A stretch of 64,000 bases of DNA from Variovorax sp. V213 (GTDB lineage: Bacteria > Pseudomonadota > Gammaproteobacteria > Burkholderiales > Burkholderiaceae_C): contig NZ_AP028664.1 in assembly GCF_041154455.1 (NCBI RefSeq), forward strand, positions 1,303,001 to 1,367,000, in the 5' to 3' direction. The notes below the pieces were generated by a model. That model saw only the letters and a program-made list of their open reading frames with translations, was not told where the DNA came from and ran no database searches. Shown piece by piece: positions 9,299 to 18,122 of the stretch. The stretch's first letter is position 1. Each line of letters opens with the position of its first letter. The position numbers were made by a program, and so were the translations under genes.

Positions 9299-9303
9299 CG
9301 CTT

Positions 9304-10017
9304 GTGTCCTCAGAGATCCGGCGAGCTGGACAGCCACACGTCGAGCAGCTGGGCCGCATCGGTCCGGGCATGAGCAAGAACCAGGTTCGCGAACTCATCA
9401 GCTATCCGCATTTCAGCGAGGGCCTGTTCGGTCCGCGCGAGTGGAACTACATCTTCAACTTTCGCACGGGCAAGGGACACGAGTTCATCACCTGCCAGTA
9501 CATGGTGCATTTCGACAAGGACATGAAGAGCCAGGACTTCCACTGGAAGGGGCCGGACTGCGAGGCGATGCTGAAGCCGCCTGCTCCTGTGGCAATGGCG
9601 GCCGCGCCCGCCCCCGTCATGCACAAGCGCATCACCTTGAGCGCGGATGCTCTTTTCGCGTTCGACCGGTCGGACGCCAGTGACATGTTGCCCAAGGGCC
9701 GCGCCGAACTGGATGAGCTTGCCCGGGCCCTGCTTCGGCAAGGGGTGGAAGTTCAAAGCCTGCAGATCACCGGCCACGCCGATCGGCTTGGCAGCCAGGC
9801 CTACAACCAGGAGCTGGCGCTTCGCCGCGCAGGCACGGTACGCGACTACCTGAAAGCAGCGGGTCTTCGGGTGCCCATGCAGGTCGGCTCCAGCGGTGCG
9901 CGTGAGCCCGTGACCATGAATTGCAAGGGCACGGCGCGCACGCCCGAACTGATCGCATGCTTGCAGCCGGATCGCCGGGTGGTGGTGGACATCACCGGCC
10001 AGGCGCCATCGAAGTGA
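9304..10017 (+). pseudogene. OmpA-domain envelope protein, apparently lacking its signal sequence
   Basis: The open frame has two recognisable parts: a BamE/SmpA-like segment (LGRIGPGMSKNQVRELISYP through the GPREWNYIFNFR region) and an OmpA/Pal-type peptidoglycan-binding domain over about the last 125 residues (TLSADALFAFD, ITGHADRLGSQAYNQELALRRA). Relatives I know of this architecture are exported lipoproteins. Here the only upstream start is GTG 9304, followed by SSEIRRAGQPHVEQLG, with no hydrophobic segment and no ribosome-binding site. The base composition is normal and there is no internal stop. I call it 5'-truncated; a true start elsewhere cannot be excluded but none is visible. Confidence 0.6.
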
Positions 10018-10151
10018 TGCACTGCGAACAAGAAATTCTTCTGCAAAGAGCAATAAATCACAGGCTGATTGCGCCATTGTTTTTTCGTGAACGCGTGGCG
10101 ACTACGCTTGCCGCTTCATGGCCGCATCGGCCTATTCAAGGGAGTAGATAA

Positions 10152-10397
10152 ATGAGTTTGCTGTGGTTTCTCGTTGTGGGTCTGGTCGCTGGCTGGCTAG
10201 CCGGCGTGCTCGTCAAGGGCGGTGGCTTCGGCCTCATCGGCGATCTTGTCGTTGGCGTGATCGGCGCCGTCTTCGGCGGCTTCATGTTCAGTACGTTTGG
10301 CGTCTCCAGTGGCGGCGGTCTGGTCGGCAGCCTCGTCGTGGCAACCGCGGGTGCCGTGGTGCTGCTGATCATCGTTCGCCTCGTCAAGCGCGCATAG
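10152..10397 (+). CDS. GlsB/YeaQ/YmgE-family membrane protein
   Basis: Small transglycosylase-associated-type membrane protein, 81 residues, almost wholly hydrophobic and glycine-rich. Three membrane segments are visible at about residues 3-20, 27-47 and 55-77, and it ends in RLVKRA. The pattern LLWFLVVGLVAGWLAG, then GGFGLIGDLVVGVIGAVFGG, is characteristic of the family. Members are often stress-induced, with no known biochemical activity. A GGGAGTAG ribosome-binding site is just upstream. An OmpA lipoprotein gene follows after 32 bp, probably on the same transcript. Confidence 0.9.
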   Translation: MSLLWFLVVGLVAGWLAGVLVKGGGFGLIGDLVVGVIGAVFGGFMFSTFGVSSGGGLVGSLVVATAGAVVLLIIVRLVKRA

Positions 10398-10429
10398 CGC
10401 GGGCGCTGCGCATCTCAATCGGAGGATCT

Positions 10430-11062
10430 ATGAACATCAAACTGGCTTCGCTGGCAATGGCCACGGCACTCGTCGCGGGTTGCGCGACCGAGCAGGGAAC
10501 CCATACGGCCGTGGGCACGGGCGCAGGTGCTGTCGTCGGTGCGGGTGTCGGCAACCTGATGGGCCACAACAAGAAGAGCACGGCCATCGGTGCGGCAGTC
10601 GGCGCTGCGGTGGGCGCGGGCGTGGGCTACAACTGGGGAGCGATCCGCAACAAGTTGTCCGGCCAGACGGCAGGCACCGGCACACAGATCACCGAGCAGC
10701 CGGACGGCTCGCTGAAGGTCAATATTCCCAGCCAGGTGACTTTCGACAGCGACAGCGCCACCATCAAGCCTTCGTTTCGAAGCGTGCTGGACGGCGTGGC
10801 CCAGACCATCGCCCAGGAGCCGGGCATCAACGCCCAAGTGGTCGGGCATACCGACAGCACTGGCAACCCGGACCACAACATGACGCTGTCGCAGCGTCGG
10901 GCACAGAGCGTGGGAAGCTATCTGGCAGACCGCGGCGTAGCGAAAACACGCCTCACTACCGAGGGGCGGGGCCAGACCCAGCAAGTGGCAAGCAATGCAA
11001 CTGAAGAGGGACGCATGCAGAACCGGCGTGTCGAAATCTTCTTGAAACCAGTTGCGCGATAG
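10430..11062 (+). CDS. OmpA-family outer-membrane lipoprotein (YiaD-like)
   Basis: Predicted lipoprotein of 210 residues from ATG 10430, preceded by GGAGG. The lipobox LVAGC ends the signal peptide near residue 19. Then comes a glycine-zipper region (GTGAGAVVGAGVGNLMGHNKKS, then GAAVGAAVGAGVGYNWG), likely a membrane-associated segment, and a C-terminal OmpA domain (QVVGHTDSTGNPDHNMTLSQ through RRVEIFLKP) that should bind peptidoglycan. This matches YiaD/Pal-like proteins that tie the outer membrane to the cell wall. It converges on an M20 peptidase gene 12 bp away. Confidence 0.9.
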   Translation: MNIKLASLAMATALVAGCATEQGTHTAVGTGAGAVVGAGVGNLMGHNKKSTAIGAAVGAAVGAGVGYNWGAIRNKLSGQTAGTGTQITEQPDGSLKVNIPSQVTFDSDSATIKPSFRSVLDGVAQTIAQEPGINAQVVGHTDSTGNPDHNMTLSQRRAQSVGSYLADRGVAKTRLTTEGRGQTQQVASNATEEGRMQNRRVEIFLKPVAR

Positions 11063-11074
11063 ATCACAGCCAGG

Positions 11075-12370
11075 TCACGCGGTGCGATTGACGCCGCACC
11101 AGCCGGCCATGAACACCGCCAGCACGGCGGTCACCTGCATCAGGCTGTCGATGGAAACCCACTCATCGATGCCGTGGATGCTGGAGCCCGTCGGGCCGTA
11201 GCAGACGGCAGGGGTCTGGCCGTAGATGTTGAAGAACTTCGCATCGGTCGTGCCCGTGAAGGCCCGGGGCTCCAGCGGCTCGCCGACGATGTCCTGGTAG
11301 CACTTCGAAAGCTCGGTCACGATCGGCGAATCGAGGTCGAGATCGAAGCCGTCGGCCTGGAAGCCTTCATAGATCAGCTTGTAGCTGAGGCTCTCGCGGG
11401 CCGGATGTGCGGCATAGGCCGAAGCCAGCGCGGCTTCGACTTCGGCCTTGGCCCGGGCCACGTTCATGTCGGGATAAAAGCCGATGCGAATGTCGCTGCG
11501 GCAGGCCGAGGGCACCGACGAGGCCCATTCGCCACCCTCTATCTTTCCAAGATTGAAGTTGACCGGATGCGCGTGGTGCGCATAGCTGCGGTAGCGGTTG
11601 GCAGGTTCGTTCCAGCGCTGCTCCAGCTTCTTGAGTTCCGAAAAAAGATAAAGCGAAAAATCGATGGCGCCGACGCCGGTCTGCGCCACCGAGGCATGCA
11701 CCGGCTTGCCCAGCACTTCGAGCGCGAACCACAGCACGCCCATCTGGCAGGTCGTCACGCCGCCGAGCGGCTCCGGAATGATGGCTGCGTCGGCGCGATA
11801 ACCCTCGACCAGGCAGGCCAGTGCGCCGTTGCCCGTGCACTCTTCTTCGACCACCGACTGGAAGTACACCGGCGACGCCGGTTCCAGCCCCAGGGATTGC
11901 AGCGCCGCATAGGCCATGGTGTACGCGGCAATGCCCGCCTTCATGTCGGCCGAGCCGCGGCCGTAGAGCCGGTCCCCCTCGATCACCGGCTGAAAAGGCG
12001 GATGCTTCCAGAGCACTTCGGCGCCGGTCGGCACCACGTCGATATGGCCGTTGAAGATCAGCGAGCGGCCTTTGTGCGGCCCGTCGGGCTGATGAATGCC
12101 GACGACGTTGGTGCGCCCCTGGTAGGGAACGATGGAGGGAGAGTAGCCCGGATGCTGCCGGATCTTTTGCTCGTCGATCTCGAACTGGTGGACGCGCAGC
12201 CCCAGGCTCGCGAAGGTCTCCGCCATGAAGGCCTGCGCGCTTTGTTCATGCCCGAGCAGCGAAGGGTGCGCGACGAGTTCTTCGAGCATTCGAACCGCCC
12301 GCCCGCGCAACGCATGGGCGGCTTCCACGATGGTGGTTTCGCTGATCGGGGCTTCAGTGGGATGGGGCAT
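11075..12370 (-). CDS. M20-family deacylase (ArgE/DapE-like)
   Basis: Zinc-dependent amidohydrolase, 431 residues, cutting an N-acyl or peptide-like bond in the cytoplasm. Metal-binding motifs are FNGHIDVVP (His, Asp), GRGSADMKAG (Asp) and VVEEECTGNGAL (catalytic Glu pair). A dimerisation lid domain lies at about residues 210-330, and a late His sits in TGSSIHGIDEW. The length fits acetylornithine-deacetylase-like and formyl-aminopyrimidine-deformylase-like enzymes better than DapE (about 375). Neighbours do not point to one substrate. The gene is followed on its own strand, 12 bp on, by the convergent OmpA lipoprotein gene. Confidence 0.88.
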   Translation of the reverse strand: MPHPTEAPISETTIVEAAHALRGRAVRMLEELVAHPSLLGHEQSAQAFMAETFASLGLRVHQFEIDEQKIRQHPGYSPSIVPYQGRTNVVGIHQPDGPHKGRSLIFNGHIDVVPTGAEVLWKHPPFQPVIEGDRLYGRGSADMKAGIAAYTMAYAALQSLGLEPASPVYFQSVVEEECTGNGALACLVEGYRADAAIIPEPLGGVTTCQMGVLWFALEVLGKPVHASVAQTGVGAIDFSLYLFSELKKLEQRWNEPANRYRSYAHHAHPVNFNLGKIEGGEWASSVPSACRSDIRIGFYPDMNVARAKAEVEAALASAYAAHPARESLSYKLIYEGFQADGFDLDLDSPIVTELSKCYQDIVGEPLEPRAFTGTTDAKFFNIYGQTPAVCYGPTGSSIHGIDEWVSIDSLMQVTAVLAVFMAGWCGVNRTA

Positions 12371-12452
12371 GGCGTCCGGAGCGCGGGCTCAGGCAGTTTG
12401 GAAGGAAGGTGCTCATTCTTCCATCCCGCCGGGCAGCGCGCCGCGATGACGC

Positions 12453-14651
12453 CTAGAAATCGAGCTTGGCGCTCAGGCTGAACGTGCGCGGGTCGCCGGG
12501 CTTGATGTAGTTGTCGTACTGGTATTCCCAGTAGCGCCTGTTCGTCAGGTTGTTCACCGCCACGCGGAAGGTGGTGTCATGGCCGTTGATGCGCGTGGCG
12601 TAGCTCGCACCGATGTTGGCGATGGCGTAGCCCGGAAGCCTCAGCTGGTTGGACGCATTCAGCATCGTGCTGCCCGTGTACTTGGCGTCGGCCGACAGCT
12701 TCAGCCCCGGCACCTGCGGCACCGCGTACGACACCTGCGCCGTGGCCACGAAATTCGGCGCGCCCGCCACGCGGTTGCCGGTGTTGTCGCTGCCGCGCCT
12801 GTACGAAGCATCGAGGAACATCAGGTTGGCGCCGACCTGCCACTGCGATCCCAGGCGCGTGGAGGCACCGAGTTCGAGGCCCTGGTAGATGGACTGGCCG
12901 TCCTGCACCAGCGCGTTGGCGCTGTTGGCGTACTCGGCGCCGCGCTCGATGCGGAACAGCGCGGCCGTGGCGCTCCAGCGCTCGCGGTCGGTCTTGATGC
13001 CCAGCTCGTACTGCTTGCTCTTGAGCGGCTTGAGCAACTCGCCGTTGTTCGCGTAGAGGCTGCTGACGGAGCTGCCTTGCTCGAGCGATTCGACATAGCT
13101 CGTGTAGAGCGTGGTGTCGGGCGCGGGCTTGAACATCAGCGCCAGCGTCGGCGTCAGCACGCCCTTCTTGCCGTATTCCGAGGTCTTGATGCCGTCGGTG
13201 CCGTACCCGCTCTGTTCGTAGTTGGTGCTGCGCAGGCCGGCCAGCACCGACCAGCGGTCCGACAGCTTGAGGGTGTCGCTCGCGAAGATTGCGCGTTGCG
13301 TGATGTCGCTGTTGCGGTAGAGCCTGAGGTCGGTCGTGCTGGCGTAGGCATTGGTGTTCTGCCCAAAGATGCTGCCGGTGCCGATCCATTGGTAGACGCT
13401 GTTGCCGCTGTAGTCGTTCACCTGCTTCTGCCACGACGCGCCGAGCGTCAGCTGGTGTTCGATCGACCCCGTGCGCAGCCTGCCCTCGGCCATGGCCTGC
13501 CACTGGTCGAAGCGATGGCCTTCGCGCGTGTCGGAGCGGTAGTCGTCGTAGTTGCCGCTGGCATCCTGCAGATAAAGAATGCCTTCGTTGCGGCTGCGCT
13601 TGGAGGTGCTGTGGCTGTAGCTGGTGCTCAGGGTCCAGTCGGGTGTCAGCTTGTACTGGAGCCCAGTCGAGTAGAGCTGCAGATCGGTGGTGAGGTGCTG
13701 CCCCGGGCCCAGGAGCCGCTGGTCGTCGCCGCGCACGGCGGTGGGCAGGCGGCTGCCGGTATAGGCGCTGGTGGAGATCGATGGGGTCTGGTCGGTCGAC
13801 TTGCGCTTCTGGTACAGCGCGTCGAAGTTCCAGGTCAAGTCGCGCGTCAGCCTGGCGTCGAGCGCGAGCGACACCGAATCGCGGCGGATGCCGCCGTCGT
13901 TGAAGGTCTTGCCTTCTTCATGCGTGGCGTTGAGCCGGTAGCCGAACCGGTCGTCGGCGCCGAAGCGTCCGCCCAGGTCGACATGTTCGCTCCACACGCT
14001 GTTGGATTTGTAGCCGAGCTCGATGCTTCGCAGCGGCCGGTCCGTCGGCTTCTTGGTCACGTAGTTGACGATGCCGCCCGGCGATCCGAAGCCGTACATG
14101 AAGCCGGACGATCCCTTGAGCAGCTCGATCTGCTCGAAGTGCTCGTAGGGCAGGGTGATGGCATAGCTCAGGAAGGGCTTGCCGTCCATCCGGTAGCCGT
14201 TCTGCCAGTCCAGCGGCAGGCCCCGCACGGTGATGTAGCTGGCCCAGCTGCTGTAGGCGCCGCTGTTGTCCGACACCGAGGCATCGAGTGCGAACACGTC
14301 CCCCAGCTTGGACACCTGGCGCTCCGCCAGGTCTTCGCTCTTGACCACGGTGGTGGAGAAAGGCGTCTCGAGCTGGCTGCGTGCGCCGAGGGCGCCGCTG
14401 CTCACCTTGGCGCCGAGGTGCTGCGGCGTTTCTTCCGCCGCCGTGGCGGTGACTGTCGGCAGCGCCGCGGCCTTGTCCGTGGCTTCCTGGGCGTAGGCGC
14501 GCCCGCCTTGCGTGGCGGCGCACAGAACCAGCAGCGTGGCGCCGGTGCCGAGGCTGAGAGTCGATTTCCGGAAAGGAGGAAGGGAGGGGGTTCCTGGTGC
14601 AAGGCGGGCGCCGGCGCGGGCCGTGCCCTTGGATCTTGAGGTCGACAACAC
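12453..14651 (-). CDS. TonB-dependent siderophore receptor 1
   Basis: Outer-membrane ferric-siderophore transporter, 732 residues from GTG 14651. The unusually long pre-sequence (about 55 residues, ending GGRAYAQ) has its hydrophobic part at about residues 36-52. A TonB-box-like stretch (LPTVTATAAE) precedes the plug, seen in ETPFSTTVVKSEDLAERQ and YITVRGLPLDWQNGYRMDGK. The 22-strand barrel ends in the terminal aromatic KLDF. A Fur-box-like site lies just upstream, so iron-repressed expression is likely. It stands about 4.6 kb from the siderophore locus and may take up a foreign siderophore; the locus has its own receptor. Confidence 0.92.
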   Translation of the reverse strand: MLSTSRSKGTARAGARLAPGTPSLPPFRKSTLSLGTGATLLVLCAATQGGRAYAQEATDKAAALPTVTATAAEETPQHLGAKVSSGALGARSQLETPFSTTVVKSEDLAERQVSKLGDVFALDASVSDNSGAYSSWASYITVRGLPLDWQNGYRMDGKPFLSYAITLPYEHFEQIELLKGSSGFMYGFGSPGGIVNYVTKKPTDRPLRSIELGYKSNSVWSEHVDLGGRFGADDRFGYRLNATHEEGKTFNDGGIRRDSVSLALDARLTRDLTWNFDALYQKRKSTDQTPSISTSAYTGSRLPTAVRGDDQRLLGPGQHLTTDLQLYSTGLQYKLTPDWTLSTSYSHSTSKRSRNEGILYLQDASGNYDDYRSDTREGHRFDQWQAMAEGRLRTGSIEHQLTLGASWQKQVNDYSGNSVYQWIGTGSIFGQNTNAYASTTDLRLYRNSDITQRAIFASDTLKLSDRWSVLAGLRSTNYEQSGYGTDGIKTSEYGKKGVLTPTLALMFKPAPDTTLYTSYVESLEQGSSVSSLYANNGELLKPLKSKQYELGIKTDRERWSATAALFRIERGAEYANSANALVQDGQSIYQGLELGASTRLGSQWQVGANLMFLDASYRRGSDNTGNRVAGAPNFVATAQVSYAVPQVPGLKLSADAKYTGSTMLNASNQLRLPGYAIANIGASYATRINGHDTTFRVAVNNLTNRRYWEYQYDNYIKPGDPRTFSLSAKLDF

Positions 14652-14666
14652 GTGCTATCTCTAAAA

Positions 14667-14685
14667 GTAAATAGCAATCATTATC
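14667..14685 (-). promoter_or_regulatory. Putative Fur box for receptor 1
   Basis: One half-site, ATCATTATC (14677-14685), matches the consensus exactly; the other half matches about 4 of 9 positions. The site ends 16 bp from the GTG start of the TonB receptor, in the A/T-rich intergenic stretch. It is an inferred repressor site, supported by position and by the siderophore receptor it precedes. Confidence 0.55.
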
Positions 14686-14776
14686 AATTAGGAATTGGGA
14701 GATATCTTGCAGAACTTTCGATTTGCCCGGGTTTCTTGCGCGCAAGTCAGCAATGCGGCGGCGCCGCCCGCAACGT

Positions 14777-15163
14777 TCAGCCCAGCGCGACGGCCTCCAC
14801 CTCGACCTTGAGGCCGAAGTGCAGTGGCCCCGTCGGCACGATGGCGCGCGAGGGCCGGGCATCGCCGGCCCACTCGGCATAGATCGCATTGAAGGCCGGC
14901 CAGTTCTCGATCGCGTCGAGATAGACGCGCACTTGTACCAGGCGATCGATGCCGCTTCCGGCGGCCACCAATGCCGCCTTCACGTTGTCCAGCACCTGGC
15001 GCGTCTGCTGTTCGAAGGAAGCCTCCGCAAGCCGGGTGCCGTCGGGCGCGATGGGCAATTGCCCGGAGACGAAGACGAAGCCGTTGGCCACGGTGGCGTG
15101 GCTGTAGTGTCCGCCCGGTGCGGCAAGGGCCGCCGGCGCAAGGGGTTGAATGCTGCTGCTCAT
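14777..15163 (-). CDS. RidA-family deaminase
   Basis: Rid-family protein of 128 residues (start ATG 15163), likely hydrolysing reactive enamine/imine intermediates released by PLP enzymes. Family features are GHYSHATVANGFVFVSGQLP near the N terminus, the EQQTRQVLDNVKAAL helix, and VQVRVYLDAIENWPAFN. The catalytic Arg position is in VQVRVYL. It begins 8 bp after the stop of the DSD1-type PLP enzyme, which produces exactly the kind of 2-aminoacrylate/enamine intermediate RidA removes, so the pairing is functionally sensible. Confidence 0.9.
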   Translation of the reverse strand: MSSSIQPLAPAALAAPGGHYSHATVANGFVFVSGQLPIAPDGTRLAEASFEQQTRQVLDNVKAALVAAGSGIDRLVQVRVYLDAIENWPAFNAIYAEWAGDARPSRAIVPTGPLHFGLKVEVEAVALG

Positions 15164-15171
15164 GGTTTCTC

Positions 15172-16314
15172 TTACCAGCCGTGAAGCCGGCTCCAGGTTG
15201 CCAGCGTTCCGTCCTGCGCCAGCGCGTGGTACTCGGGAAACTGGGCGCCCGTGGCGCAGGCGTGGTTGGGCAGGATGCGAAGCTGTGTGCCGATCGGAAA
15301 GCGCGCTGCAATGTCCGCGTCGGGCATGCCTTTGCGCGACAGGATGCCGTGCTCCTGGTTGGCGCCGCTCAGCACATAGCCTTCGAGCACCGTGCCGTCG
15401 ATGCCGCAAGCCTGGCCGTAGCCGTAGTCGCGCTTCTGCTTCTGCGTGCCGCGGTCCCGGCTCATCGCCATCCAGCCCGCATCCACGATGGCCCAGCCCT
15501 TGTCGGCCTGGTGGCCGATGACGGTGGTCAGCACGCTGAGCGCGATGTCCGACGTGTCGCAGACGCCGATGTTCTTCATCACCAGGTCGAACAGCACGTA
15601 GACGCCGGCGCGCACTTCGGTCACGCCGTCCAGTTGCTCTGCCGACAGCGCGGTGGGTGTGGAGCCGACGCTGACCACGGGGCAGGGCAGGCCGGCCGCG
15701 CGCAGGCGCTCGGCCGCATGCACGCAGCCCGCGCGCTCCTGTTCCGCCATGGCGGCCAGCGCGTCGGGCGTGTCGAGGTCATAGCTGGAACCCGCATGCG
15801 TGAGCACGCCGCCGAGCCGCATGCCGCCCGCATGCAAGGTGCGTCCCACCTCGAGCAGCGCCGCCTCGTCGGGCTTGATGCCGGAGCGGTGGCCGTCGGT
15901 GTCGATCTCGATCCAGACTTCGAACGCCTCTCCATGCGCGCGGCCGAACTCGGCGATGACGGCGGCCGAGGCCGCGCTGTCGGTGATGATCTTCAGGTCG
16001 CAGCCCTTGCGCCGCAAGGCAAGCGCCTGCGGCAGACGTTGCTGCGCCATGCCGACCGCATACAGGATGTCCGTGATGCCGTCTGCAAAGAATTGCTCGG
16101 CCTCCTTGAGCGTGGAAACGGTGATGCCCTGGGCGCCTGCGGCAAGCTGCGCGCGCACGACCGGCGTGCATTTGGTGGTCTTCACGTGCGGGCGAAAGCG
16201 CTTGGAGAGCGCGTTCATGCGCGCCTGCATGCGGTCGATGTTGTGCTGCATGCGCGGCAGGTCGATGAGGGCGGCCGGCGTGTCGAGCGCCGCGAGGTGC
16301 GATGGTGTGTGCAT
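15172..16314 (-). CDS. DSD1-type PLP enzyme (D-threonine aldolase / D-serine dehydratase-like)
   Basis: Fold-type III (alanine-racemase-like) PLP enzyme, 380 residues from ATG 16314. The PLP lysine is expected in FRPHVKTTKC near residue 45. EVWIEIDTDGHRSG lies in the barrel, and the C-terminal domain has the metal-ligand region LPNHACAT typical of D-threonine aldolase and eukaryotic-type D-serine dehydratase. It would cleave or dehydrate a D-beta-hydroxy amino acid. The operon partner is ridA, and a divergent LysR regulator starts 70 bp away, the usual layout for a substrate-induced operon. Whether it is an aldolase or a dehydratase cannot be told by eye. Confidence 0.87.
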   Translation of the reverse strand: MHTPSHLAALDTPAALIDLPRMQHNIDRMQARMNALSKRFRPHVKTTKCTPVVRAQLAAGAQGITVSTLKEAEQFFADGITDILYAVGMAQQRLPQALALRRKGCDLKIITDSAASAAVIAEFGRAHGEAFEVWIEIDTDGHRSGIKPDEAALLEVGRTLHAGGMRLGGVLTHAGSSYDLDTPDALAAMAEQERAGCVHAAERLRAAGLPCPVVSVGSTPTALSAEQLDGVTEVRAGVYVLFDLVMKNIGVCDTSDIALSVLTTVIGHQADKGWAIVDAGWMAMSRDRGTQKQKRDYGYGQACGIDGTVLEGYVLSGANQEHGILSRKGMPDADIAARFPIGTQLRILPNHACATGAQFPEYHALAQDGTLATWSRLHGW

Positions 16315-16384
16315 GGGCCGACTGTAGGGATTCGAGGGGCTTGCATGGTTTAATGAAACTGCATCAATCGTTAAGCCCAGCTGA

Positions 16385-17329
16385 ATGCTCCGCATCGAAG
16401 ACCTCCAGCTCGCCGTCGCGCTGGCGCAGGCGCCCTCGTTGAGCGCCGCCGCGCGGGCGCTCAACGTCACGCCGCCCGCGCTGTCGATGCGGTTGCGCAA
16501 GCTCGAGTCCACACTCGACTTGGCGCTGGCGGTCCGTACCGCAAGGCGCCTCCGCCTGACGCCCGAAGGCGAACGCTTCGCCCGCGAAGCGGCGGCCTTG
16601 CTGGCGGGCCTCGAGGCGCTGCCACAGTCGTTCCAGCGCAACGACCGCAAGCTGACCGGAACACTGCGCATCGCGGCGCCGTTCGGCTACGGAAGGCAGC
16701 GCATCGCGCCCATGCTGGCGCGCTTTGCGCGGCTGCACCCTTCGCTCGGGCTGCAGCTCGATTTGAGAGAAACCCCTTGGCCCGACCGGCACGATTCCGA
16801 CGTGGTGATCCACATCGGCGTGGTGCGCGATTCGTCGTGGGTTGCGCGCACGCTGGCATTCAACGAGCGCTGGCTGTGCGCGAGCCCTGGCTATCTGCGC
16901 ACGCACGGAGCACCGCAGGAGCCGCGCGATCTGCTGAAGCACTGCTGCATCAGCATCCGCGAGAACGAGGAGGACGTGACGCTGTGGCATTTCCATCGTC
17001 CGGCGGCGGTTGCGGCCCAGGCGGCGGATGCGGCGCAGCGGCAGAAGGCACGCGAAACGGTGCGCATCGTGCCGGCCTACACCTGCAATGACGGCACGGT
17101 GGCGCGCGAATGGGCGGAGCAAGGGCTCGGCCTCGTGCTGCGCTCCGAGTGGGACGCTGCCGAGTCGATCGCCCAAGGCACCCTGGTGCGCGTTCTGGAC
17201 GATTGGGAATTGGACAGCGCCCCGGTCACTGCGCTGGTGCCCACGCGCCAGGGCCGCACGGCGCGCGTGCAGGCGCTCCTCCAGTTTTTCGAGAAGTCGC
17301 TTGGGAAGCCGCCGGCAATGCGGCGCTGA
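16385..17329 (+). CDS. LysR-family transcriptional regulator
   Basis: Regulator of 314 residues. The winged helix-turn-helix is at residues 1-60 (FDLQ-type start reading LRIEDLQLAVALAQAPSLSAAARAL, then TPPALSMRLRKLE). An inducer-binding domain follows from about residue 90 to 300. It is transcribed away from the DSD1-type enzyme/ridA pair with 70 bp between starts, the classic arrangement for a regulator acting on the shared intergenic region. The inducer is unknown; a D-amino acid is a reasonable inference. Confidence 0.92.
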   Translation: MLRIEDLQLAVALAQAPSLSAAARALNVTPPALSMRLRKLESTLDLALAVRTARRLRLTPEGERFAREAAALLAGLEALPQSFQRNDRKLTGTLRIAAPFGYGRQRIAPMLARFARLHPSLGLQLDLRETPWPDRHDSDVVIHIGVVRDSSWVARTLAFNERWLCASPGYLRTHGAPQEPRDLLKHCCISIRENEEDVTLWHFHRPAAVAAQAADAAQRQKARETVRIVPAYTCNDGTVAREWAEQGLGLVLRSEWDAAESIAQGTLVRVLDDWELDSAPVTALVPTRQGRTARVQALLQFFEKSLGKPPAMRR

Positions 17330-17513
17330 AGCAAGCACTGTTCTGCATCGGCCTGCTGGCCGGGCGGGGTTCTTCGAGAGCGCGACTTCACGTAGGCCGA
17401 TTCCGCAAGTCGATTCCCACAGGACTTTCCGGAACTAGCATGAGTCGAACAGCAGGCCGCCGAGCAGCGTGAAAACACTCGGCCTTTATCGTTCACTTGC
17501 AAAGGAGAGCGCC

Positions 17514-18098
17514 ATGCGATCCATTCATCTCCGCAGTCTTGCTCTCGCGTGTGCCGTCGCAGTCGGTGGCATCGCGGTCGTGGGCTGCACCACCACGCGG
17601 CCCCAGGACCAGGCCAGCAGCGCATCGTCGCGCGCTTCGATCGACGCCCAGGTCGACGCCGCATTGTCCAAGCTGTACGAGTCCGCCAGGGGCTCGCGCG
17701 AACTGGTTGCCTCGTCGAAGGGCGTGCTGGTGTTTCCCGCCGTGGTCGGGGCCAGCATGGGCATTGGCGCCGAGTACGGCCGCGGCGCGCTGCGCGCGGG
17801 CGGACGCACGCAGGCCTACTACAGCACCACTGCGGGCTCGATCGGCTTCCAGGCCGGCGCGCAATCGAAGGCGGTGATCTACGTGTTCACCACCCAGGCC
17901 GCGCTCGACAAGTTCCGCAGCAGCAAGGGATGGACGGCCGGCGCCGATGCCACGGTGGCCGCCGCGACCTTCGGCGCCAACGGCAGCATCGACACCAACA
18001 CGATCCAGCAGCCCGTGGTCGGCTTCGTGCTGACCAATGTCGGCCTCGAAGCCGGCGTCTCCATCTCGGGCGCGAAGATCAGCGAGATCCGGCTGTAG
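17514..18098 (+). CDS. SYLF/YSC84-domain lipoprotein
   Basis: Predicted lipoprotein of 194 residues. ATG 17514 is preceded by AAAGGAGA and gives a signal peptide ending in the lipobox VVGC. The SYLF (Ysc84) lipid-binding domain covers about residues 50-194 (ALSKLYESARGSRELVASSKGVLVFP, YYSTTAGSIGFQAGAQSKAV, FVLTNVGLEAGVSISGAKIS). Bacterial members (BPSL1445-like) are periplasmic or outer-membrane proteins of unclear role that bind phosphoinositide-like lipids in eukaryotic relatives. It is convergent with the ParB-like gene, 24 bp apart. Confidence 0.9.
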   Translation: MRSIHLRSLALACAVAVGGIAVVGCTTTRPQDQASSASSRASIDAQVDAALSKLYESARGSRELVASSKGVLVFPAVVGASMGIGAEYGRGALRAGGRTQAYYSTTAGSIGFQAGAQSKAVIYVFTTQAALDKFRSSKGWTAGADATVAAATFGANGSIDTNTIQQPVVGFVLTNVGLEAGVSISGAKISEIRL

Positions 18099-18122
18099 CC
18101 GCCAGTCGACCTGGCAGGCGGG

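Noticed and set aside
12453..14651. Receptor 1 as the cognate receptor of the siderophore made here
   Set aside because: It lies outside the locus behind unrelated genes, while another receptor sits between the biosynthetic and tailoring operons. It remains possible but is the weaker choice.
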